A stretch of 64,000 bases of DNA from Bacteroidota bacterium. Its GTDB lineage: Bacteria; Bacteroidota; Bacteroidia; Cytophagales; Cyclobacteriaceae. The notes below the pieces were generated by a model that did no database searches, was not told the DNA's origin, and saw nothing but the letters and a program-made list of their open reading frames with translations. Below, piece after piece: positions 1 through 10,122 of this stretch (within the stretch, counting starts at the first letter, position 1; every line of letters begins with the position of its first letter). The DNA lies in the NCBI GenBank assembly GCA_947470895.1, contig CANIVF010000015.1:1-64000 (forward strand), written 5' to 3'. A program made the translations under genes and the position numbers.

Positions 1-1
1 T

Positions 2-367
2 GCGTCCGTTCGATTAGACATTCGCAGAATTGGCCAGATCAAAGAATCTCCAGATGATATCACAGGAAACCGTGTGAAGGTGAAAGTGGTGAAGAACAAA
101 GTTGCACCTCCATTCAAAGTGGTTGAGTTCGATATCATGTATGGAAGAGGAATCTCTAAATCAGGTGAGATTGTTGACCTAGGTGTGGAATTGAACGTGA
201 TCCAAAAATCAGGTTCCTGGTTCTCTTACAATGGCAACAAACTTGGTCAGGGTCGCGATACTGTAAAACAGTTAATTGAAGACAATCCGGAATTGATGGA
301 AGAGTTAGAGAAAAACATCAAAGAAAAAATTAATTCAGGTGCTGCAACCAAAGAAGAGAAAGGATAA
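2..367 (+). CDS. recA: RecA recombinase, C-terminal part (gene begins before the window)
   Basis: Frame 2 is open from base 2 ([63 protein letters not shown]...), classic RecA C-terminal core; the listed ORF start at 74 is only an internal GTG. Confidence 0.95.
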   Translation, partial: ASVRLDIRRIGQIKESPDDITGNRVKVKVVKNKVAPPFKVVEFDIMYGRGISKSGEIVDLGVELNVIQKSGSWFSYNGNKLGQGRDTVKQLIEDNPELMEELEKNIKEKINSGAATKEEKG

Positions 368-399
368 CTAAAAGGAATAATTAATTAGCACTCTATAAA

Positions 400-436
400 A
401 AAACAGGGCCTGAAATAGTTTTCAGGCCTTATTCAT
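400..436 (+). terminator. Rho-independent-type terminator after recA
   Basis: Stem GGCCTGAAA (407-415) / TTTCAGGCC (420-428), preceded by an A-tract and followed by a T-rich stretch; between convergent recA and the ABC permease. Confidence 0.7.
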
Positions 437-450
437 TTGAACTCATTTTT

Positions 451-1710
451 TTAAGTGGCACGGATAGCAATCACCGGATCGAGACGAGCTGCCATAGCTG
501 CAGGAACAATTCCTGCTACCAATCCGATTACGGAAGAAACACCAAGGCCGAGCACAATATTTTTAATCGATAAAATCACCTGAAGACTTCCAAATGGAAT
601 AAGTGTTAGCAAATACACCAGAAGGAGTCCTGATAAGCCGCCAATCAAACTTAAAAAGATGGACTCAAACAAAAACTGAAACAAGATAAAGTAGTTTTTC
701 GCGCCTAAAGATTTCTGCAAGCCAATGACACTGGTTCTTTCCTTCACTGAAACAAACATAATGTTGGCAATACCAAACCCTCCCACCAACATGGAAAATC
801 CACCAATGATCCACCCGGCTACACTCAATACATCAAACACACTACCGATCGCGTTGGCAATGGCTTCCGGACGGTTCAAAGCAAAATTGTCTTTTTGAAT
901 TGGTTTCAAGCCGCGCTTTACTCGCATAAGACCGCGTGCTTCATTTTCGAGCTCAACTAGCCCGATGTCAGTATCAAAGCCTTTCAATCCAACCGATGAT
1001 CCTAGTTCATTCCAACGGCCCGTGCCTGTTTGATACAATTTTCTAAACGCCTCATAGGGAATAATGCATCCAAAATCATTGCTCGGTGTTCCAATAAAAC
1101 TTTCTCCTTCCCTCTTTAAAACCCCAACCACATTAAACTTTAGATTTTTAATTTTTACCTGTTGCCCGATAGGGTCTTCCTTAGGGAAGAGTGAGTTTGC
1201 CACTTCATATCCCAGAATTACTACATTTCGACCACCTTCAATTTCATCGTTGGTCAGATATCGGCCATTTATAATATTCATGTCAAAAATCTGATCGAAA
1301 TCTAGTCCGGCACCGCGCAAATTCAATTGGTTAATACTGCTGTTCTTTGCCTTAGCAGTAATATTACCAGAAACGGCATAGATCGATACCGTCTTGGCAG
1401 TTTTCATGTTCGCCTTCAGAAACTTGTATTCAGAATACGATACATTGGGTCTGTTAATGTAATCCTTCCACCAATCGCGACCATTACCTCCCGTGAAGGG
1501 CCACTTGCCAACATAAACCACATTGCTACCCAAAAAATTAAAACTATCGCGAATATTTTTCTCCAGCGAGTCCACCAAAGTGAGCACTGCGATGATGGAG
1601 AAAATACCGATGGTTACTCCTAATAGAGAAAGAATCGTGCGCAATAAGTTGGATTTCAATGCCTTGAAGGCAAATCCTAAACTTTCAAAGATTAATCGAA
1701 TGGTAAGCAT
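451..1710 (-). CDS. ABC transporter permease, MacB/FtsX family
   Basis: 419 aa; N-terminal TM (LLRTILSLLGVTIGIFSIIAVLTLVDSLEKNI), MacB-like periplasmic domain, C-terminal FtsX domain (MFVSVKERTSVIGLQKSLGAK). Confidence 0.9.
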   Translation of the reverse strand: MLTIRLIFESLGFAFKALKSNLLRTILSLLGVTIGIFSIIAVLTLVDSLEKNIRDSFNFLGSNVVYVGKWPFTGGNGRDWWKDYINRPNVSYSEYKFLKANMKTAKTVSIYAVSGNITAKAKNSSINQLNLRGAGLDFDQIFDMNIINGRYLTNDEIEGGRNVVILGYEVANSLFPKEDPIGQQVKIKNLKFNVVGVLKREGESFIGTPSNDFGCIIPYEAFRKLYQTGTGRWNELGSSVGLKGFDTDIGLVELENEARGLMRVKRGLKPIQKDNFALNRPEAIANAIGSVFDVLSVAGWIIGGFSMLVGGFGIANIMFVSVKERTSVIGLQKSLGAKNYFILFQFLFESIFLSLIGGLSGLLLVYLLTLIPFGSLQVILSIKNIVLGLGVSSVIGLVAGIVPAAMAARLDPVIAIRAT

Positions 1711-1869
1711 GAAGGTTAAACGCGGTTTTATCGATTTCAGGTTGCAATAAACATCGATTTTTGACGAATCCTTTCAAAGGATTATCAATATAAATCGAAA
1801 AGCTCAATTCATTCGCATGTGATGACTTTTACATGAGTGGATTGTTACTAAAACCCTAAAATAATTTTC

Positions 1870-1898
1870 TTGAGGAACGAAACAAATTCTTACTTTTG
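1870..1898 (+). promoter_or_regulatory. Putative Bacteroidetes-type promoter of queA (TTG-N18-TACTTTTG)
   Basis: TACTTTTG at 1891-1898 matches TAnnTTTG; TTG at 1870-1872; 54 nt upstream of the queA ATG. Confidence 0.5.
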
Positions 1899-1951
1899 CG
1901 TCCTTAATTATAAACCAGCCCTTTCTAAAAGGGCACAAAGCCCGTAAGCTT

Positions 1952-2998
1952 ATGAAGTTATCTGAATTCAAATTTGACCTACCCAATAGTTTAATTGCAA
2001 ACCATCCTGCCGAAAACAGAGATGATTCGCGTTTGATGGTGATCCACAAAGACACTGGAAAAATTGAACATAAAGTATTTAAGGACATCGTCAATTACTT
2101 TAAAGAAGGTGATGTGATGGTGGGCAACGACACCATGGTGTTTCCGGCTCGCCTTTATGGCCGCAAAGAAAAGACCGGTGCTAAAATTGAAGTTTTCCTT
2201 TTGCGCGAACTCAATGCAGAAATGCATTTGTGGGATGTGCTGGTTGATCCTGCCCGCAAAATCCGTGTAGGCAATAAACTTTATTTTGGAGAAGGCGATT
2301 TAGTTGCTGAAGTTATTGACAACACAACATCCAGAGGACGCACTATCCGTTTCTTATTTGATGGGGACTCTGCTGCCTTCGATAAGATTGTTGAAACCCT
2401 GGGAGAAACTCCGCTTCCAAAATACATCAAAAGAAAAGTAGAGGCGGCTGACAAAGAGCGGTTCCAAACCATTTTTGCAAAAAATAAAGGAGCGGTTTCT
2501 GCGCCAACAGCTGGTTTGCACTTCACCAAACAATTGATGAAGCGTTTGCAGATCAAAGGTGTTGATATGACCTTCGTAACACTACACATTGGCTTGGGAA
2601 CATTCCGCGCAGTAGATGTGGAAGATCTGACCAAGCATAAAATGGATTCAGAGAATTTTATTGTTGGCTCTGATGCCGTGAAAATTGTTAACCAGGCTCT
2701 TGATAATAAAAATAAGGTGTGTGCCATTGGCACTACTACGATGCGCTCATTAGAAACCGCTGTATCAGCAAACAACAGATTAAAAGAGCGTGAAGGCTGG
2801 ACAGATAAATTCATCTTCCCTCCTTACGATTTCAAGATTTGCAGCGCTATGGTTACTAACTTCCATCAGCCTGAGTCCACTTTATTAATGATGACTGCCG
2901 CCTTCGGTGGTTTTGATCTGGTGATGAAAGCCTATGAAACGGCCAAGAAGGAAAAGTATAAGTTCCTTACCTATGGCGATGCGATGCTGATTCTCTAA
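1952..2998 (+). CDS. queA: S-adenosylmethionine:tRNA ribosyltransferase-isomerase
   Basis: 348 aa; [30 protein letters not shown]..., [35 protein letters not shown] are QueA signatures. Confidence 0.96.
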   Translation: MKLSEFKFDLPNSLIANHPAENRDDSRLMVIHKDTGKIEHKVFKDIVNYFKEGDVMVGNDTMVFPARLYGRKEKTGAKIEVFLLRELNAEMHLWDVLVDPARKIRVGNKLYFGEGDLVAEVIDNTTSRGRTIRFLFDGDSAAFDKIVETLGETPLPKYIKRKVEAADKERFQTIFAKNKGAVSAPTAGLHFTKQLMKRLQIKGVDMTFVTLHIGLGTFRAVDVEDLTKHKMDSENFIVGSDAVKIVNQALDNKNKVCAIGTTTMRSLETAVSANNRLKEREGWTDKFIFPPYDFKICSAMVTNFHQPESTLLMMTAAFGGFDLVMKAYETAKKEKYKFLTYGDAMLIL

Positions 2999-3018
2999 AG
3001 GATTTTCTACTAAAAAGT

Positions 3019-3053
3019 AAAAATGCCTGATTCTTCATCAGGCATTTTTATTT
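3019..3053 (+). terminator. Rho-independent-type terminator after queA
   Basis: Stem TGCCTGAT (3024-3031) / ATCAGGCA (3037-3044) with A-tract before and TTTTTATTTT after. Confidence 0.85.
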
Positions 3054-3068
3054 TAGGTATAGAACTAA

Positions 3069-3359
3069 TCAAGAATTTCGGATTAGGTATAAGTGAAGTG
3101 AGATGGCCACGGGATATAAGAACAGATAGATCGGTGTAGGCTTAATAAACCCGAATAACATCGTGATGGGTACAAGCAAAAGAAAAATTCCAATCCCAAT
3201 GTTCCAATTCTTCTGGTCTCCATCCGATTTATAAATCTGGAGCAGCCGGTAGATGAGATAAGTCACCACAGCCACATTAAAAGCCAATAGCAACATTCGA
3301 ATCAGCATCATAACGGGAAAAAAGTAATTTTGTAAATCTATGAAATGGTGTGGAATCAA
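3069..3359 (-). CDS. Small hypothetical membrane protein
   Basis: 96 aa with several hydrophobic segments; no family recognised. Confidence 0.6.
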   Translation of the reverse strand: MIPHHFIDLQNYFFPVMMLIRMLLLAFNVAVVTYLIYRLLQIYKSDGDQKNWNIGIGIFLLLVPITMLFGFIKPTPIYLFLYPVAISLHLYLIRNS

Positions 3360-3417
3360 CCTACTTCACGAGATTAACCACCATAGCATATCATCTTAAC
3401 AAGCAAAGGGTAACCCC

Positions 3418-4098
3418 ATGAACAATAAAGAATATGCACTGATTTTAGCCGGAGGCAAGGGCACTCGAATTAAGACGAAGCTACCAAAGCAGTTTCTCGA
3501 ATTAAAGGGGAAACCCATTTTGCTTCATACCATCGAGGCTTTCTATCGCTATTCTGAAAAAATTGAAATTGTGTTAGTTCTCCCGGAAGATGATTTCGAA
3601 ATTTGGGAAACTATCCGTAAGAAATTCAATTTCAATAAGCCCATCGTTTTACAAAAAGGCGGAGAGACTCGTTTTCAATCTGTAAAGAACGGACTAAGCA
3701 AAATTGAAGGTCCGGGTATAGTAGCCATTCATGATGGGGTTCGCCCTTTGGTGAGTGAGGATATCATTGGTGCTTCATTTCATTTAGCCGCTGTGCACCA
3801 ATCCGCAGTGGCAGCTGTGCGTTTAAAAGATTCAATCCGCATGACCGATCAGGATAACACCAAAGCGGTGGATCGTTCACGCTTCAGGTTAATTCAAACA
3901 CCACAAACTTTTGATATTGCTTTAATCAAGCAAGCATATGAAATGAAGGAAGACGCGAGTCTCACCGATGATGCGAGTGTAGCCGAACGATCCGGCCATG
4001 TGATTTCTCTTTTCGAAGGAAGTTATGAGAACATCAAGATCACTACGCCTGAAGATTTGATTGTTGCCGAAGCATTGCTCAATTCAAAATCTATATAA
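3418..4098 (+). CDS. ispD: 2-C-methyl-D-erythritol 4-phosphate cytidylyltransferase
   Basis: 226 aa; LILAGGKGTRIKTKLPKQFLELKGKPILLHTIEAF, VAIHDGVRPLVS, QTPQTFD, LTDDASVAE motifs. Confidence 0.95.
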   Translation: MNNKEYALILAGGKGTRIKTKLPKQFLELKGKPILLHTIEAFYRYSEKIEIVLVLPEDDFEIWETIRKKFNFNKPIVLQKGGETRFQSVKNGLSKIEGPGIVAIHDGVRPLVSEDIIGASFHLAAVHQSAVAAVRLKDSIRMTDQDNTKAVDRSRFRLIQTPQTFDIALIKQAYEMKEDASLTDDASVAERSGHVISLFEGSYENIKITTPEDLIVAEALLNSKSI

Positions 4099-4153
4099 AC
4101 AAAGAAGGCCGGTTTTCACCTACCTCTCTATGACATGTAAATTCATTCAGACG

Positions 4154-4375
4154 TTAATACTCATCTTCATTAAAGAAGAAATCTTCTTTAGTGGGATAGT
4201 CAGGCCAAATTTCTTCAATGCTTTCATAAGGCTGACCGTCATCCTCCAGTTCCTGAAGGTTTTCTACAACTTCCAAAGGTGCTCCTGAGCGGATTGAAAA
4301 ATCAATCAACTCATCTTTTGTGGCCGGCCAAGGCGCATCTTCTAGGTACGAGGCTAATTCAAGTGTCCAATACAT
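4154..4375 (-). CDS. DUF2795-like small acidic protein
   Basis: 73 aa (MYWTLELASYLEDAPWPATKDELIDFSIRSGAPLEVVENLQELEDDGQPYESIEEIWPDYP...), a conserved Bacteroidota small protein. Confidence 0.8.
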   Translation of the reverse strand: MYWTLELASYLEDAPWPATKDELIDFSIRSGAPLEVVENLQELEDDGQPYESIEEIWPDYPTKEDFFFNEDEY

Positions 4376-4559
4376 AGTGTTGTCCTCCCTGTTAAATTTG
4401 TCGCAAAAATAGAATTAATTAGACCATAGTCAATAGGCATCGGTCGATAGTTATTGATTTAACAAAATAACCTTGGGTGCCGATTTAAGCGCTGTTTCTT
4501 TACTGTGGACTATTGACTTAAAAACGCCATATTTGTGGCTCTAAATTCACTTTTACTTC

Positions 4560-6242
4560 ATGGCAGACGAAAAAATAATTTTTTCAATGACGGGTGTTAG
4601 CAAGATCTACCCACCCAACAAGCAAGTTCTCAAGAACATTTACCTATCCTTTTTTTACGGTGCCAAAATCGGGGTGCTCGGTCTTAACGGATCGGGTAAA
4701 TCCTCTTTGCTGCGCATTATTGCCGGCATCGACAAAGAATTTCAAGGTGAAGTAGTTTCAGATTTGGGATATTCAGTGGGCTACCTAGAACAGGAACCTC
4801 AATTGGACAAAACCAAAACGGTAAGAGAAATTGTAGAAGAAGGGGTAAAAGATACCGTGGCACTGTTAAAAGAATTTGAAGCCATTAACGAAAAGTTTGG
4901 AGATCCGGCTGTGCTTGAAAATCCTGATGCGATGGATAAACTCATCACGCGCCAGGGAGAAGTTCAGGAAAAATTGGATGCAGTAAACGCCTGGGAACTT
5001 GACCACATGCTGGAGCGCGCCATGGATGCACTGCGCTGTCCTCCGCCTGATTCAAAAGTGGAACATCTTTCCGGTGGTGAAAAAAGAAGGGTTGCCCTTT
5101 GCAGGTTGTTATTACAAACACCAGATGTTCTTCTGTTGGATGAACCGACTAACCACTTAGATGCAGAATCTGTGCAGTGGTTGGAAGAACACTTACGTCA
5201 ATATAAAGGAACGATCATCGCGGTGACGCACGACCGTTATTTCCTCGATAATGTAGCGGGATGGATTCTGGAATTGGACCGAGGCGAAGGCATTCCCTGG
5301 AAAGGAAATTATTCAAGCTGGCTCGATCAAAAGCAAAAGCGATTAGCCCAGGAAGAAAAATCGGAATCGAAAAGACAAAAAGCATTAGTGCGCGAGTTGG
5401 AATGGGTACGCATGAATCCGAAAGGACGACAGGCGAAAGGAAAAGCACGCTTGAGTAACTATGAGAAACTGATCAGTCAGGAGAACCGCGAGAAAGAAGA
5501 AAAACTGGAAATCTTTATTCCACCCGGCCCGCGTCTCGGAAACAAAGTGATTGAGGCCAATGGCGTATCAAAAGCGTATGGCGACAAACTGCTTTATGAA
5601 AATCTAACGTTGTCTCTTCCTCCAGCAGGCATCGTTGGAATCATCGGACCCAACGGAGCTGGAAAAACTACACTCTTCAAAATGATTACTGGTATTGAAA
5701 AGCCAGATGCAGGAACATTTGAAGTAGGTGAAACAGTAAAGATTGCATATGTAGATCAGGAACACGATGACCTGAAACCAGAAGACACTGTGTGGCAAGC
5801 CATCACCGGTGGATTGGAATTGATTATGGTGGGTGGAAAAGAAATTAACTCACGCGCCTATGTAAGCAAGTTCAACTTCAGTGGAAACGATCAGCAGAAA
5901 AAAGTAAAAGAACTATCTGGTGGTATGCGCAACCGCGCTCACTTAGCCATTGCCTTGAAGCAAGGCGGCAACTTGTTACTATTGGATGAACCGACTAACG
6001 ATCTGGATGTAAACACACTTCGTGCCTTAGAAGAAGCATTGGAAAACTTTGGGGGTTGTGCCGTAATCATCTCTCATGACCGTTGGTTCCTCGATCGCGT
6101 ATGTACCCACATCCTTGCCTTTGAAGGTGATTCGCAAGTGTTCTGGTTTGAAGGAACCTTCAGTGAATACGAAGAGAACAAGAAGAAGCGCCTGGGCGAT
6201 GATCAGCCGCATCGGATTAAGTATAAGAAGCTTGTTAAATAG
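4560..6242 (+). CDS. ettA: Energy-dependent translational throttle protein EttA (ABC-F)
   Basis: 560 aa; two ABC domains (GLNGSGKSSLLR, LSGGEKRRVALCRLLL; GPNGAGKTTLFK, LSGGMRNRAHLAIALK) and ABC-F linker. Confidence 0.95.
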   Translation: MADEKIIFSMTGVSKIYPPNKQVLKNIYLSFFYGAKIGVLGLNGSGKSSLLRIIAGIDKEFQGEVVSDLGYSVGYLEQEPQLDKTKTVREIVEEGVKDTVALLKEFEAINEKFGDPAVLENPDAMDKLITRQGEVQEKLDAVNAWELDHMLERAMDALRCPPPDSKVEHLSGGEKRRVALCRLLLQTPDVLLLDEPTNHLDAESVQWLEEHLRQYKGTIIAVTHDRYFLDNVAGWILELDRGEGIPWKGNYSSWLDQKQKRLAQEEKSESKRQKALVRELEWVRMNPKGRQAKGKARLSNYEKLISQENREKEEKLEIFIPPGPRLGNKVIEANGVSKAYGDKLLYENLTLSLPPAGIVGIIGPNGAGKTTLFKMITGIEKPDAGTFEVGETVKIAYVDQEHDDLKPEDTVWQAITGGLELIMVGGKEINSRAYVSKFNFSGNDQQKKVKELSGGMRNRAHLAIALKQGGNLLLLDEPTNDLDVNTLRALEEALENFGGCAVIISHDRWFLDRVCTHILAFEGDSQVFWFEGTFSEYEENKKKRLGDDQPHRIKYKKLVK

Positions 6243-6315
6243 ACATAGGGCTTAAGTAGTAAGACATTAGAAGAGAAATCCTATGTGTTATGTCTAACAT
6301 CTTGATACTAATTTC

Positions 6316-6684
6316 ATGAGAGCCTTCTGCACCATACTTCTCCTTATGCTATCGAATACCTTCATGCCCCTCGCGTAGTATGGTCATTTGAAGTTTAAGG
6401 AAATGAAGTGGAGTGCCCGTCTGCCGGTAATCACTATTATGATAATCAGCTGGAGTATTGCGTTGTTTGAATACATCCTTCATGTGCCGGCTAACCGAAT
6501 AGGATTTAAAAACTATGGCGGACCATTTTCATTAGTTGAACTCAAAGTCATTCAGGAAGTAATTACGCTTGCGGTGTTTGTTGGCTTCTCTCTTTTATTT
6601 TTCAAAACAGTAACCTTTCGTTTGAATCATTTAATTGGATTCTTTTTTGTGATTCATGGTGTCTACTTCATTTTTAAAGAATAG
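6316..6684 (+). pseudogene. DMT family protein (DUF486) interrupted by in-frame TAG
   Basis: ATG 6316: MRAFCTILLLMLSNTFMPLA*YGHLKFKEMKWSARLPVITIMIISWSIALFEYILHVPANRIGFKNYGGPFSLVELKVIQEVITL...; TAG at 6376-6378 where the family has W (WYGHLK). The listed ORF starts at an internal TTG (6388). Confidence 0.85.
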
Positions 6685-7260
6685 TTTAAGATTTTGTAAG
6701 CGTGTGTTTTTTCCAATGAAATATTCATCGGTATACCTTCGCGCGCGCTATCGTAAATCTTCTTTGCATCAGGATCGTTCAAATCCAACTCCCGAAATTT
6801 CTTTACGGGCATCTGAGCACGCTCTGCATAGATCTAAAAATGAGGCACCTTGTATTCCATCCAATGATGTGATGAACGCTTCGTGGTTGGTACTGCGATC
6901 TGTTTTAAGAAACATTACAGCTTTAGTGGTATTTTCAGATTGCGTATTCACCACACCATCATTAAGAATGAATTTTTTAATCTCATCTTTCACTCGTGAA
7001 AGGGAAGTTCTTTGCTCACCTTCAACCAGAAAATTATTTTCGGCATTGATCTCTATCGTAAAAATATTCCTCTCGTTTACTTCAGAGGTATTTATCAGAT
7101 CCGATCATTGAGGCAACATCAGCATGAGACCTTTTTCATTTTTGATCAAGGTTGTCATTAAGAAGAAGGAAAGTAGCAAGAAGGAAATGTCTGCCATAGA
7201 GCTCTTGCTTAGTTCAGCCGAGCACAGTTTCCTCAGGCAGCTCATAGATTTTTATTTCTA
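6663..7260 (-). pseudogene. Decayed ExbD/TolR biopolymer transport protein
   Basis: Minus strand reads SSMADISFLLLSFFLMTTLIKNEKGLMLMLPQ*SDLINTSEVNERNIFTIEINAENNFLVEGEQ...[32 protein letters not shown], then in another frame [38 protein letters not shown]...*; one stop (7105-7107) and at least one frameshift. Confidence 0.85.
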
Positions 7261-7319
7261 TAATACTAACCTCTTTGTTAAGTCACAGGAGACCTTCTAC
7301 ATAATGTGGAGAAGGATTA

Positions 7320-8630
7320 TTACTTCCTATTAATGACCGGGTTTTGTGTAAGCCGATACATCAATAAAGCTATGCGTTTGGTTTGTCTTGGCAGCCAATT
7401 GAGGTTTACATACTCTTTATCCGTATGGCCATGACCTCCAAAAAGTCCTAAGCCATCAATGGCCATATCCACATAACCGGAAGTAAATGAAATATCAGCA
7501 GCACCTGCATCGCGTGGATTGACGGCTATTACCCTTCCCAAGCCAAGATCTTCACTCACTTTGGTGTAATACTCTAAGAGTTTTTTATTTCCATCTGTTG
7601 GAGCCAATGGTGGATAACCTTCATCAAAAGCTAATGTAGCATTGGTTTGAGGAAGATGTTTCGATACAATCTGTTGCATCGCATCTTGCGACATCTTCAA
7701 TTGTTCTGGTGAGATAGCACGTATATCTCCGGTTACTACTGCTTGCTTCGCTACAATGTTTTCCTTTCCAAAAGATGAACCACCATCTAAAATGGAGTCG
7801 CGCTGAATATCAGAACCACCAAGGATCATTCCCGGATTAAATGTTAAATCTTTTTCTATTGATAACCTTTCATAAAATCCAATTAAGATTCGGGATGCTT
7901 CGTAGATAGCACCCGCTCCAATCGTAGATGTAAATATCTGAGATGAGTGAGCGGGCAAACCCGTTACGGTTAATTCCCATCCGGATGAACTTCTTCTTGA
8001 AATAACTCCTGTTGTTGGATCGCTGTCACCATCTTCCATTCCCAGTGCTATGTCTGCCTGCTTTGCTGCTTCAATCAAATCCTTGCGTGCAAGTTCTAAT
8101 GGACGACCACTTAACTCTTCGTCCCCAGTCATCACCACAATGATGTTCATACTTTTTAAAACACCTGCTTGCTTTAACGCTTCCAGGGAATAAATAATCA
8201 TGACATCACCGCCTTTCATATCGCTGGCACCAGGGCCAGTGGCGGTTGAATCATTGATCATGGCGAATTTTTGAAAGGAACTTGTTAATTCAAACACCGT
8301 ATCCAAATGACCGATGAGCAAAAGAGTCTTTCCGGTACCCTTGCCGGTATGGTAACCTACTAAATGACCTGCACGACCAAAGGGTTTTCCGTCAACCCAT
8401 TTGGTTTCAAAACCCAATGCATCTAATCGTGCTTTGAACATTTGCCCCACTTTTTGTACGCCTTCAAAATTCATAGAGCCGCTGTTAATGTTCACTACTT
8501 CCTCCAGTAGCTTCAATGCACTGCTGTTGTTGACATCTATGGCAGCCGTGATCTTCTTTTCGATTTTCGAAACCTGTGCGTAGGATAGTGTTGTCAAACT
8601 TAGCGCAAGTAGAATAAGTAATCTTCTCAT
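7320..8630 (-). CDS. M20 family metallopeptidase (glutamate carboxypeptidase-like), exported
   Basis: Start assigned at MRRLLILLALSLTTLSYAQ (signal peptide) rather than the ORF-track start at 8720; LLIGHLDTVFE, GPGASDMKGGDVMI, TGDEELSG motifs. Confidence 0.9.
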   Translation of the reverse strand: MRRLLILLALSLTTLSYAQVSKIEKKITAAIDVNNSSALKLLEEVVNINSGSMNFEGVQKVGQMFKARLDALGFETKWVDGKPFGRAGHLVGYHTGKGTGKTLLLIGHLDTVFELTSSFQKFAMINDSTATGPGASDMKGGDVMIIYSLEALKQAGVLKSMNIIVVMTGDEELSGRPLELARKDLIEAAKQADIALGMEDGDSDPTTGVISRRSSSGWELTVTGLPAHSSQIFTSTIGAGAIYEASRILIGFYERLSIEKDLTFNPGMILGGSDIQRDSILDGGSSFGKENIVAKQAVVTGDIRAISPEQLKMSQDAMQQIVSKHLPQTNATLAFDEGYPPLAPTDGNKKLLEYYTKVSEDLGLGRVIAVNPRDAGAADISFTSGYVDMAIDGLGLFGGHGHTDKEYVNLNWLPRQTKRIALLMYRLTQNPVINRK

Positions 8631-8643
8631 ACGTTTTAAATCA

Positions 8644-9564
8644 TTAAGCAATTTCTTCACCAGGTCTGGTCTTCCATCGCTCGTGCATCCACACCCATTG
8701 TTCAGGATGTTCACGCACAATTTGTTCAGTGAAGTTGGTGAATTTTTGTGTATTAACTATCAGATCCATTTCATCATCACCGGTAATTACCAATGGTATT
8801 TCCGGAAGGATATGCATATGCTGCATTCCATCTTGATCTAAATAAATATAGGTGGGCACCACCGCTGCTCCTGTGCGCAATGCCAACACGGTTGCGCCAA
8901 TAGGTGTGGCTGCCTTCATCCCAAAAAAATCTACAAACCGACTTTTCACTTTGGTGTCCTGATCGATAAGAATGGCAATCGATCCACCTGATTTTAACAC
9001 TTTAAATAATCGCACGCTCTCTTTACCACGCTCTATCGCCACAGCGCCATACGCATTTCTGTATTGCCAGAGTAATTCATTCAATCGTTCGTCTTTTAAT
9101 GCGGTACCAACGATGTTCGGGTTCAATCCGCGCAACGCCATGTTGGTGATCTGAAGATCGAATGCTCCAAGATGTGACGTGAGAAACATTACCCCTTTTC
9201 CTTTGGCAAATGCTCTTTCATAATTCTCCAGCCCGTGCGTCACTAGAAATTTATTAAGATCAGAAAGGTCACGCACTTTTAATGATCGTAAAATATCACC
9301 TGCATTTTTTCCAAGCATGACAAAAACATGCCTGCTCAAGGCAAGAATCTCTCGGGGTGATTTTTCATTTCCGAAAGCCAGACTCAAATGATAGATCACA
9401 CGCTCACGCGGCTTAGGAGAAACGACATAGGCAATCTTTCCGAGCCACCCGCAAAAAAATAACCATACCTTTCTGGGCAATACGTTCGAAGCAAAAATCA
9501 GAAACCTGATAAAGAAGTATAACGAGGTGTACTTAATTCGCTTTTTAAGGGATCTGTTTTCCAT
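8644..9564 (-). CDS. Lysophospholipid acyltransferase family protein (LpxL/HtrB-like lipid A acyltransferase)
   Basis: Start assigned at MENRSLKKRIKY; FLTSHLGAFDLQ, IAILIDQDTK, EIVREHPEQWVWMHERWKTRP motifs. Confidence 0.88.
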   Translation of the reverse strand: MENRSLKKRIKYTSLYFFIRFLIFASNVLPRKVWLFFCGWLGKIAYVVSPKPRERVIYHLSLAFGNEKSPREILALSRHVFVMLGKNAGDILRSLKVRDLSDLNKFLVTHGLENYERAFAKGKGVMFLTSHLGAFDLQITNMALRGLNPNIVGTALKDERLNELLWQYRNAYGAVAIERGKESVRLFKVLKSGGSIAILIDQDTKVKSRFVDFFGMKAATPIGATVLALRTGAAVVPTYIYLDQDGMQHMHILPEIPLVITGDDEMDLIVNTQKFTNFTEQIVREHPEQWVWMHERWKTRPGEEIA

Positions 9565-9612
9565 ATCCAAATGACAAAGATACGAGTAGCTTTGATTAAA
9601 TTTATTCATCTT

Positions 9613-10122
9613 ATGAAGACCTTATATCTAATTCGTCATGCTAAGTCCAGCTGGGATGATCCAGAACTGGATGACTTTGAACGGCCCCTGAACAAACGGG
9701 GTAAAAAAGATGCTCCGAACATGGCAAAGCGGGTGAAGGAAAAAAGGGTTGCTCCTGATTTCATGATAGCGAGTCCGGCTACACGTGCGCTGGAAACGTG
9801 CAAGGAGTTTGCTAAAATTCTGGACTTTGACAAAGACAAAATAAAAATCGACAAGCGCCTTTATCATGCGGATGAAGATCAGATTCTTACCGTGATCCAG
9901 GAATTAAAAGACCGCGATCGTGATGAGGAAGAAGTGGTATTGCTATTTGGTCATAATCCGGGCCTGACGGAGTTTGCCAATATGCTACTGAACGAATCCA
10001 TCGACAATATTCCAACTTGCGGAATTGTGAAAGCACATTTAAAGATTGATCAATGGAAAGATGCTCGTTTTGGTTGTGGCAAACTTGATTTTTTGGATTT
10101 CCCTAAAAGTAAAAAAGAGTAG
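9613..10122 (+). CDS. SixA-like phosphohistidine phosphatase (histidine phosphatase family)
   Basis: MKTLYLIRHAKSSWDDPELDDFERPLNKRGKKDAP..., LFGHNPGLTEFAN. Confidence 0.92.
   Translation: MKTLYLIRHAKSSWDDPELDDFERPLNKRGKKDAPNMAKRVKEKRVAPDFMIASPATRALETCKEFAKILDFDKDKIKIDKRLYHADEDQILTVIQELKDRDRDEEEVVLLFGHNPGLTEFANMLLNESIDNIPTCGIVKAHLKIDQWKDARFGCGKLDFLDFPKSKKE

Noticed and set aside
1900-1951. preQ1 riboswitch upstream of queA
   Set aside because: Hairpins are present but I do not see the preQ1-I signature; reported only as an unassigned leader structure.
2281-2814. 177-aa antisense ORF inside queA
   Set aside because: Opposite strand of a well-supported conserved gene; no recognisable features.
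6656-7111. 151-aa + strand ORF
   Set aside because: Antisense to clear ExbD remnants on the minus strand.
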